From an uncultured Archangium sp. (GTDB lineage Bacteria; Myxococcota; Myxococcia; Myxococcales; Myxococcaceae): a stretch of DNA of 14,650 nucleotides. The notes beneath the pieces were generated by a model, which worked only from the letters and a program-made list of their open reading frames with translations, made no database searches and was not told the DNA's origin. The stretch covers positions 1-14,650 of the forward strand of contig CAMLFP010000106.1 of the NCBI GenBank assembly GCA_946479335.1. Direction: 5' to 3'. Made by a program: the position numbers and the translations under genes. Below are positions 1 through 5,761 of the stretch, one piece after another. Position 1 is the stretch's first letter. The number at the start of each line of letters is the position of its first letter.

Positions 1-50
1 TGCATTTCCGCCTCCCTGCGTGTGGTTCCGATGACTCTAGCTTCACCAAC

Positions 51-82
51 AAAAAAGCCCCTCGCTCAACGGAGCGAGGGGC
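51..82 (-). terminator. Intrinsic terminator after mdh
   Basis: A perfect 11-bp stem (57-67 with 72-82) closes a four-base loop (68-71). Read on the minus strand, the stem is followed at once by six T's (51-56) and then TGTTGG. It begins 22 bases past the mdh stop codon, so it ends the icd-mdh transcript. The reverse strand has no T-run after the stem, so it acts in one direction. Bases 1-50 beyond it show no feature I can support. Confidence 0.93.
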
Positions 83-104
83 TCGAAAGACGCACGTCTA
101 GTTC

Positions 105-1118
105 TCAGCCGAGCATCGACTTGATCGCGTCGCGCTCTTCTTCGAGCTCCTTCAGCGTCGCGGCGATCTTGCCGCGGCTGAACTCGTCGATCTCCAAGCC
201 CTTCACGATCTCGTACTGGCCGTTGCCGGAGCACACGGTGGGGAAGCCGAAGATCACGTCCTGCGGGATGCCGTACTCACCGTTCGACGGCACGCCCATG
301 GTGGTCCACCCCTTGGCGCCCTGCCACCAGTCGCGCATGTGATCGAGCGCCGCGTTGGCCGCCGACGGCACCGAGGAGATGCCCGACGCGTCGATGATCG
401 CCTTGCCGCGCTGCCCGACGGTGGGGATGAACGTCTCCTTGAGCCACTTCTCGTCGTTGACCACCTTGGCCATCGACTCGCCGCCCGACGTCGCGAAGCG
501 GATGTCGGGGTACATGGTGGGCGAGTGGTTGCCCCACACGATCAGCTTCTCGATCGAGTCGACGGGCTTGCCGGTCTTGGCCTTGAGCTGCGAGAGCGCG
601 CGGTTGTGATCGAGGCGGAGCATCGCCGTGAAGTTCTCGCGCTTGAGGTTCGGCGCGCTCTTCATCGCGATGTACGCGTTGGTGTTGGCCGGGTTGCCGA
701 CCACCAGCACCTTCACGTCGCGCTTGGCGACCTCGTTCAGCGCGCGGCCCTGCGCGATGAAGACCTGCGCGTTCTTCTGGAGCAGGTCCTTGCGCTCCAT
801 GCCCGGGCCACGCGGCGTGGCGCCGACCAGCAGGGCGACGTCGATGTCCTTGAAGGCGACCTTGGGGTCGTCAGACGCGGTGACGCCCTGGAGCAGCGGG
901 AAGGCGCAGTCTTCGAGCTCCATGAGGGCGCCCTTGAGGCCCTTCATCGCGGAGAACGTGACCTTGCCCTCGGCGTCCTTCACGTCGGGGACCTCGAGGA
1001 GCGAGAGGATGACGGGCTGGTCCTTGCCGAGCATCTCGCCGGAGGCGATGCGGTAGAGGAGCGCGGTGCCGATGCGGCCGGCGGCGCCGGTGACTGCGAC
1101 TTTGACGGGAGCTTTCAT
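105..1118 (-). CDS. mdh: Malate dehydrogenase (NAD-dependent, cytosolic-type)
   Basis: Interconverts malate and oxaloacetate with NAD(H) in the TCA cycle, in the cytoplasm. The 337-aa product is the usual length for the family. Visible are the Rossmann glycine motif GAAGRIG (residues 11-17), the substrate-loop motif [14 protein letters not shown] (100-113; R103 and R109 are the expected substrate-binding arginines), the catalytic aspartate in LRLDHNRA (D170, with R173) and the catalytic histidine in WGNHSP (H198). The [14 protein letters not shown] form marks the group related to eukaryotic cytosolic MDH, rather than the LDH-like bacterial group. The ATG at 1118 is chosen because GGAAGGA lies about 9 bases upstream and the protein then starts just before the first beta strand; the open frame further upstream runs into icd. 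The gene sits 17 bp behind icd and was almost certainly co-transcribed with it, ending at the terminator at 51-82. Confidence 0.96.
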   Translation of the reverse strand: MKAPVKVAVTGAAGRIGTALLYRIASGEMLGKDQPVILSLLEVPDVKDAEGKVTFSAMKGLKGALMELEDCAFPLLQGVTASDDPKVAFKDIDVALLVGATPRGPGMERKDLLQKNAQVFIAQGRALNEVAKRDVKVLVVGNPANTNAYIAMKSAPNLKRENFTAMLRLDHNRALSQLKAKTGKPVDSIEKLIVWGNHSPTMYPDIRFATSGGESMAKVVNDEKWLKETFIPTVGQRGKAIIDASGISSVPSAANAALDHMRDWWQGAKGWTTMGVPSNGEYGIPQDVIFGFPTVCSGNGQYEIVKGLEIDEFSRGKIAATLKELEEERDAIKSMLG

Positions 1119-1135
1119 GGTGTTGAGTCCTTCCT

Positions 1136-2419
1136 TCACATGTTCTTGATGATCGCCTGACCGAACTCGCTGCACTTCACCTCAGTCGGGTTCTGGCCTT
1201 CCTGCTTCATGAGGCGCGCGAAGTCGTATGTCACGGTCTTCTGCGAGATCGCGGCGTCCATCCCCTTGATGATGAGGTCGGCTGCTGCGTGCCATTCGAG
1301 GTGGCGCAGCATCATCTCCGCCGAGAGGATCACCGAGCCCGGGTTCACCTTGTCGAGGTTGGCGTACTTCGGCGCGGTGCCGTGCGTGGCCTCGAAGATG
1401 GCGTGGCCGGTGACGTAGTTGATGTTGCCGCCGGGAGCGATGCCGATGCCGCCGATCTGCGCGGCGAGCGCGTCAGAGAGGTAGTCGCCGTTCAAGTTCA
1501 GCGTCGCGATGACGTCGAAGTCTTCGGGGCGCGTCAGCACCTGCTGCAGCGTGATGTCGGCGATGGCGTCCTTGATGAGGATCTTGCCGGCCTTGAGCTG
1601 CTCCTTCTGCTCGGCGTTGGCGGCGTCTTCACCCTTCGCGGCCTTGGTCTTCTCCCACTGCTGCCAGGTGTAGACCTTGTCGCCGAACTCGCGCTCCGCG
1701 AGCTCGTAGCCCCACTTCATGAAGGCACCCTCGGTGAACTTCATGATGTTGCCCTTGTGCACGAAGGTGACGCTCTTGCGCTTGAGGTCGAGCGCGTACT
1801 GGATCGCCGCGCGCACCAGGCGCTCCGAGCCGTCCTTCGACACCGGCTTGAGGCCGACGCCGCTGGTCTCGGGGAAGCGGATCTTCGCGTAGTCCTTCGG
1901 GAACTCGGCCTTGAGGAAGGCGATCAGCTTCTGCGCGTTGGCGGAGCCCGACTCGAACTCCACGCCGGCGTAGATGTCTTCGCAGTTCTCGCGGAAGATC
2001 GTCATGTCGACCTTCTCCGGCGCCTTCACCGGCGAGGGCACGCCCTTGAAGTAGCGCACGGGCCGCAGGCACACGTACAGGTCAAGCATCTGGCGCAGCG
2101 CGACGTTCAGCGAGCGGATACCGCCGCCGATGGGCGTGGTGAGCGGCCCCTTGATGCCGACCAGGTATTCCTTGAACGCGGTGATGGTCTCGTCAGGGAG
2201 CCAGTTGTTCTTGAGCTTGAAGGCCTTCTCGCCCGCGAGCACCTCGAGCCACTCGATCTTCTTCTGGCCGCCGTAGGCCTTCTCGACCGCCGCGTCGATC
2301 ACCGCCACCGACGACTTCCAGATGTCGGGGCCCGTGCCGTCGCCTTCGATGAAGGGGATGATCGGGTTGTTGGGGACATTCAGCTTCCCGTTCGTCAACG
2401 TGATCTTCTGACCAGCCAT
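1136..2419 (-). CDS. icd: Isocitrate dehydrogenase (NADP+)
   Basis: Oxidatively decarboxylates isocitrate to 2-oxoglutarate with NADP+, as a cytoplasmic homodimer in the TCA cycle. The 427-aa protein follows the E. coli Icd pattern throughout. [10 protein letters not shown] (101-110) carries Ser103, equivalent to the E. coli phosphorylation/isocitrate site Ser113. LRPVRY (118-123) and [14 protein letters not shown] (308-321) bind substrate and metal. HGTAPKY (346-352) with Y398 and R402 matches the NADP-selecting residues K344/Y345/Y391/R395. A charged segment at about 256-278 ([18 protein letters not shown] and neighbours) makes it slightly longer than the E. coli enzyme. The ATG at 2419 has AGGAG upstream; the open frame continues to 2554, but that extension has no family similarity. 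First gene of the icd-mdh operon, divergent from the lipoprotein gene. Confidence 0.97.
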   Translation of the reverse strand: MAGQKITLTNGKLNVPNNPIIPFIEGDGTGPDIWKSSVAVIDAAVEKAYGGQKKIEWLEVLAGEKAFKLKNNWLPDETITAFKEYLVGIKGPLTTPIGGGIRSLNVALRQMLDLYVCLRPVRYFKGVPSPVKAPEKVDMTIFRENCEDIYAGVEFESGSANAQKLIAFLKAEFPKDYAKIRFPETSGVGLKPVSKDGSERLVRAAIQYALDLKRKSVTFVHKGNIMKFTEGAFMKWGYELAEREFGDKVYTWQQWEKTKAAKGEDAANAEQKEQLKAGKILIKDAIADITLQQVLTRPEDFDVIATLNLNGDYLSDALAAQIGGIGIAPGGNINYVTGHAIFEATHGTAPKYANLDKVNPGSVILSAEMMLRHLEWHAAADLIIKGMDAAISQKTVTYDFARLMKQEGQNPTEVKCSEFGQAIIKNM

Positions 2420-2603
2420 ATGAGAGAGACTCCTTTGAACTTCGAGGTTTGAGCGGCGCGGAATGTGTTTCGCGAGCGCCTGAATTTCAACCTGCAAAAT
2501 GCCGAGGGCGCGGCGCTGATTTCGCTTTGTGCCTCGCGGGTCATGGGGCAACACTGCCCGCGCTTTTCAAGCAGGGGCCAACCACAACAAGGAGCAGGAA
2601 CTC
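2420..2603. promoter_or_regulatory. Divergent intergenic region, icd / lipoprotein gene
   Basis: This 184-bp spacer must hold promoters for both directions. On the minus strand TTGAAA (2485-2490) is followed after 17 bases by CACATT (2462-2467), a plausible but weak sigma70-type promoter for icd, which would give a leader of roughly 35-40 bases. On the plus strand I see no convincing -35/-10 pair. A short palindrome, GGGCA-acac-TGCCC (2546-2559), could be an operator or chance. The lipoprotein ribosome site GGAG (2591-2594) ends 9 bases before its ATG. The presence of promoters is near certain from gene orientation; the exact boxes are a guess. Confidence 0.4.
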
Positions 2604-4247
2604 ATGAAGCGAATTTTGATCGCGTGCACCGTCATGGCGCTCGCGGCGTGCAGCGGTAAAGACGAAAACGGCGATGGGATTGCCGATGGCGTGGTGTCGC
2701 CCGACTCGGTTCAGACGGTCGCCCCGTCGACGCCGGTGGGGACCATCTCCGGCCAGACGGTGAAGCTCGATGGCACGGCGCTCGAGGGCGTGAAGGTGAC
2801 GATGATCCTCGGGGGCAAGACGTTGACCGCCAACAGCGGCTCGACGGGTGCCTTTTCGTTCACCAACATCCCGGCCGGTGGCGTGGGGCAGCTGATCCTC
2901 GAGAAGCAGGGCTACGCCACGGTGCTGCTCGACGGCGCGGCGCCCGCCAGCACCTCGATGTATTACGGCGGCTTCCCGCTCAACAACGGCAACGGCAACC
3001 TCGGGCAGATCGGCATGGCGGCGTTGACCAGCCGCGCGGTGTTCCGCGTGGTGACGGCTGACGGTGCGCCCGCGACCGGCGCGAACGCGACGCTCGACAT
3101 GACCGGCGTCGGCTTCGTGTGGACGAGCTCCTCTAACGGCAACGCGCTGGGTCACTTCAGCGCCACGGTGCAGGTCGGCGCCGACGGCCTCGCGACGTTC
3201 GAGAACATCCCCAACCTGCTCTCGCTCGCCGCGCAGAACCGCGCGCAGTCGCCCTACAGCGACTACGGCTTCGTCTCGTTCGCGGTGGAGCCGCTCGACG
3301 TCAACGGCGACCAGCTCCCCGACTACCGCGGCAAGGTCAGCAGCTGGGGCATCGCGTCGTTCTTCATCGACACGCCGCAGCCGCTCATCGTGCTCGACCC
3401 GGCCAACTCCGCCACCTCGCTGCAGATCGCTGGCGCGAGCCTCGCGTCGTTCACCGATGGTGCGTACAGCCGCCCCTTCAAGAACGCGCTCAAGGGGAGC
3501 GAGCCGATCTCGATCACCTTCAACCAGGCGATCAACGAGGTCTCCACCGCGCGCTGGGTGAAGGTCGTCGCTGAAGACTGCAAGACCGACGTGGCGGTGA
3601 CGGTGACGCAGGTCTCGCCGTGGACCATCCAGATCGCGCCGAACTCCGGCTGGACGCTGGGCAGCAAGTACAACGTCGCGGTGCACGTCACCGGGCTCGA
3701 GACGGGCGACACCCACACCTTCATCGGCTACGGGTTCGGCCTCGATGACACGCAGGCGCTGACGCTCAACACGCCGACGTACGAGGCGTACAAGCCGGTC
3801 GGCACCACCATGGAGACCAGCATCTTCCGTCCCTCCACGGGCGACGTGCTGTACGTGAAGTTCAACACGCCCATCGAAGAGACGGCGGGTGGCGCGATCA
3901 TCCAGTTCGCGCTCGACATCAACGCGAACGGCAACACCACCGACTACGGCGAGACGGGCAACATGTACCGTCAGGGCTTCCCGATGTACGCGTCGGAGCA
4001 GCTGACGGCGACGCCGGCGAACGCGGGCACCTTCACCTGCCTGGCGTCGGGCTTCTCGAGCCGCTGGGAGGTCCCCGTGAGCTCGGGCATCGCGACGTTG
4101 CCCGGCGGCATCACCAGCGGCACGCAGGCGCGCGTCCTCTTCCCGCTCGCGCCGAACTCCACCGGTGCCTACAACCTGACCACGGGCGCGACGGTGCAGA
4201 TCGACGCGACCATGCAGTCTGCGATGACGGTCTCCGTTTCTCCGTGA
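2604..4247 (+). CDS. Modular outer-membrane lipoprotein, function unknown
   Basis: A 547-aa secreted lipoprotein. Residues 1-15 are a lipoprotein signal (MKRILIACTVMALAAC) with Cys16 as the lipid anchor and Ser17 next, so outer-membrane sorting is expected. Right after it, DENGDGIAD (20-28) resembles a calcium-binding loop; DVNGDQLPD (232-240) and DINANGNTTD (438-447) have similar spacing. Residues about 46-110 look like a carboxypeptidase-regulatory/CNA-B type beta-sandwich (GTISGQTVKLDG, TGAFSFTNIPAGG, KQGYATV). Residues about 297-365 resemble a bacterial Ig-like (Big_5) domain (EPISITFNQAI, WTIQIAPN), and a similar strand pattern recurs near 411-425. No catalytic motif is visible. The ATG is set by GGAG 9 bases upstream and by the signal peptide. 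Its stop codon overlaps the start of the M23 peptidase gene, so a joint role in the envelope is likely. Domain names are by eye. Confidence 0.85.
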   Translation: MKRILIACTVMALAACSGKDENGDGIADGVVSPDSVQTVAPSTPVGTISGQTVKLDGTALEGVKVTMILGGKTLTANSGSTGAFSFTNIPAGGVGQLILEKQGYATVLLDGAAPASTSMYYGGFPLNNGNGNLGQIGMAALTSRAVFRVVTADGAPATGANATLDMTGVGFVWTSSSNGNALGHFSATVQVGADGLATFENIPNLLSLAAQNRAQSPYSDYGFVSFAVEPLDVNGDQLPDYRGKVSSWGIASFFIDTPQPLIVLDPANSATSLQIAGASLASFTDGAYSRPFKNALKGSEPISITFNQAINEVSTARWVKVVAEDCKTDVAVTVTQVSPWTIQIAPNSGWTLGSKYNVAVHVTGLETGDTHTFIGYGFGLDDTQALTLNTPTYEAYKPVGTTMETSIFRPSTGDVLYVKFNTPIEETAGGAIIQFALDINANGNTTDYGETGNMYRQGFPMYASEQLTATPANAGTFTCLASGFSSRWEVPVSSGIATLPGGITSGTQARVLFPLAPNSTGAYNLTTGATVQIDATMQSAMTVSVSP

Positions 4248-5062
4248 CGTTCCCGGCCGTCCTGATCGTCGCGTTGGCGTCCGCAGAGGTGCGGCTCCAG
4301 CCCGGTCAGGCCCGGCCCGGTGACGTCGTGATGGTTGAAGTCTCTGGCAGTGAAAAAGCTCCGTCGGGCCAGCTCGGCCCGGCGGAGCTTGTTTTTCTCC
4401 CCTTCGGCGATCGCTGGTTGGCGCTGACGGGGTTGGCGGTGGAGGCGAAGCCCGGTGAGCGGGCGCTCCACGTGGTCGCGGGCGAGGAGCAGATCGACGG
4501 TGCGCTGGAGGTGCTGCACGAGCAGTTCCGCCGCCGCCAGCTGACCGTCAGCAAACGCTTCACCAGCATCTCCAAGAAGGACAAGCAGCACTCCGCGAAC
4601 GATCAGCGCGCCTTCACCGCCGCGACCGATCGCGACTTTGAGACGTGGACCTTCCGCGGCGACTTCGCGTGGCCCCGCAACGATGACGTGGGCGCGCCCT
4701 TCGGCGATCTGCGCCTCTTCAACGGCAAGAAGAAGAGCCAGCACTTCGGCACCGACATCGACGGCTCGACGGGCGACCCGATCTACGCCGCGAACGACGG
4801 CGAGGTGGTGATGGTGCGCGACTGCTTCGCGTCGGGGAACACGGTGCTGGTGCACCACGGCGGGCGCCTCTTCACCGCGTACTTCCACCTGTCGAAGTTC
4901 GAGGTGAAAGAAGGCCAGCAGGTGAAGCGCGGCGAGCTGCTGGGCCTCGTCGGCAAGACCGGCCGCGTGACCGGGCCACACCTGCACTTCGGCGTGAAGC
5001 TCGACGGCAAGTGGGTCAACGCGGAGAGCCTGCTGCGCCTCTCGATGTCGCCCGCGGAGTAG
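4244..5062 (+). CDS. Secreted M23-family metallopeptidase
   Basis: A 272-aa zinc peptidase expected to cut peptidoglycan cross-links in the periplasm (LytM/lysostaphin fold). Residues 1-14 (MTFPAVLIVALASA) form a short, uncharged export signal. Residues about 16-80 (PGQARPGDVVMVEV, WLALTGLAVEAKPG) fit the beta-sandwich N-domain found before many M23 domains. The catalytic domain spans about 163-262: HFGTD (H167, D171) and HLHFG (H246, H248), with H167, D171 and H248 as zinc ligands, and H215 in YFHLS as catalytic. All key residues are present, so it should be active, unlike EnvC/NlpD-type activators. The start is GTG at 4244, overlapping the lipoprotein stop by 4 bp with no ribosome site of its own, which suggests translational coupling. 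The 3' end overlaps the TetR gene by 47 bp on the other strand. Codons 38-51 contain a strong terminator-like hairpin. Confidence 0.9.
   Translation: MTFPAVLIVALASAEVRLQPGQARPGDVVMVEVSGSEKAPSGQLGPAELVFLPFGDRWLALTGLAVEAKPGERALHVVAGEEQIDGALEVLHEQFRRRQLTVSKRFTSISKKDKQHSANDQRAFTAATDRDFETWTFRGDFAWPRNDDVGAPFGDLRLFNGKKKSQHFGTDIDGSTGDPIYAANDGEVVMVRDCFASGNTVLVHHGGRLFTAYFHLSKFEVKEGQQVKRGELLGLVGKTGRVTGPHLHFGVKLDGKWVNAESLLRLSMSPAE
4353..4396. terminator. Bidirectional terminator-like hairpin inside the M23 gene
   Basis: Arms 4356-4370 and 4376-4390 pair over 15 bp with a single G-U wobble around a five-base loop (4371-4375). On the plus strand the stem is followed by GTTTTT (4391-4396). On the minus strand it runs straight into five T's (plus-strand A's 4353-4357). 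This is the classic shape of a two-way Rho-independent terminator. It lies about 110 bp past the lipoprotein stop codon and also about 620 bp past the end of the converging TetR gene, yet entirely within the M23 reading frame. The surrounding codons (GTT, GAA, TCT, AGT, GAA, AAA, GCT, then CTT, GTT, TTT) end in A/T, unlike the G/C-ending codons around them, which suggests the base sequence itself is under selection. Confidence 0.7.
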
Positions 5063-5702
5063 CCGCCGGGGCCGCCCGCTCCGCGAGGCCCGACAAGAAC
5101 TGCTCCACCACCTGCTCCTGCGCGCGCTCGATGACCTTCTCGTCGCGGCGATCGAGCAACCCCATCACGAACGTGGTCAGCGCCATCTCGATGCAGCCAA
5201 AGAGCATCGTCGCGCAGAGGATGGGCTCCAGGTGCGCGGGCACCTCGCCGCGCATCTGCGCCTGGCGGAACATCTGCGCCGCCGAGAGGATCACCTCGGT
5301 GAACGCGCCGCCGCGATTGACGGAGCCGCCCGCCGGGCTGCGGCCAACCTCGAGGATCAGCACCTTCACCGCGCGGGGATCTCGCCGGTAGGCCTCGAAG
5401 GCCACGTGCACGATGCCGCGCACCCGCCCGGAGATGTGCTGCTCGCGCTCGATCTCCGCGCGCAGGTGTTTCAAGAACCCGGCCCAGCCGATGGAGAAGA
5501 CCGACTCCAGCAGCTCATCCTTGTTCTGGAAGTAGTGGTACACGAGCCCGTACGCGACGCCCGCTTCCTTCGCGACGTCTTGAATGCGGCAGCCGGCGTA
5601 GCCCTTGCGCGAGAACACCTCGACGGCGGCGCGCAAGATGACCTCCCGGCGCTCCGACTCACGCTCGCTGCGCCCTGCGGACTTCTTCGACTTCTCGGCC
5701 AC
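5016..5702 (-). CDS. TetR/AcrR-family transcriptional regulator
   Basis: A 228-aa DNA-binding repressor-type protein. After a charged N-terminal tail (1-18), residues about 20-68 form the TetR helix-turn-helix: ILRAAVEVFSRKGYAGCRIQ, DVAKEAGVAYGLVYHYFQNK and DELLESVF. The C-terminal part (about 75-208) is the all-helical ligand/dimer domain; its overall shape recalls acyl-CoA-sensing FadR-type TetR proteins, but the ligand cannot be read from sequence. The last 22 residues are an Ala/Pro/Arg/Ser tail, and the final 15 codons lie antisense to the end of the M23 gene. The start is GTG at 5702, with GAGAGGGG 9 bases upstream. It follows lptD by 59 bp on the same strand, with a palindrome in the gap that suggests self-repression. 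Targets beyond its own promoter are unknown. Confidence 0.92.
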   Translation of the reverse strand: MAEKSKKSAGRSERESERREVILRAAVEVFSRKGYAGCRIQDVAKEAGVAYGLVYHYFQNKDELLESVFSIGWAGFLKHLRAEIEREQHISGRVRGIVHVAFEAYRRDPRAVKVLILEVGRSPAGGSVNRGGAFTEVILSAAQMFRQAQMRGEVPAHLEPILCATMLFGCIEMALTTFVMGLLDRRDEKVIERAQEQVVEQFLSGLAERAAPAATPRATSRGAAGSPR

Positions 5703-5719
5703 GGCTGCTTGCCCCTCTC

Positions 5720-5737
5720 GTTGACTCCAGAATCAAC
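5720..5737. promoter_or_regulatory. Probable operator for the TetR regulator
   Basis: The 18-bp sequence GTTGACTCCAGAATCAAC is an imperfect palindrome with 7 of 9 base pairs symmetric (GTTGA-n-TC-nn-GA-n-TCAAC), a size and shape usual for TetR-family operators. It ends 17 bases before the regulator's GTG and abuts its ribosome site. On the minus strand a weak promoter, TTGAAG (5760-5765), 16 bases, TACGGT (5738-5743), would end directly at the operator, so a bound repressor would cover the transcription start. This supports autoregulation; no second copy was found in the window. Confidence 0.5.
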
Positions 5738-5761
5738 ACCGTAGCCGAAGCGGCGCGACCT

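Noticed and set aside
2420..2554. Longer icd reading frame starting at 2554
   Set aside because: The extra N-terminal codons have no family similarity, while the ATG at 2419 has a ribosome site and matches known Icd starts.
2546..2559. GGGCA-acac-TGCCC palindrome in the lipoprotein leader
   Set aside because: Five-base arms are expected by chance in GC-rich DNA; mentioned in the intergenic entry only.
5053..5085. CGCGGAG / CTCCGCG inverted repeat at the M23 stop codon
   Set aside because: Seven pairs with a long loop and no T-run on either strand, inside the TetR coding region; not supported as a terminator.
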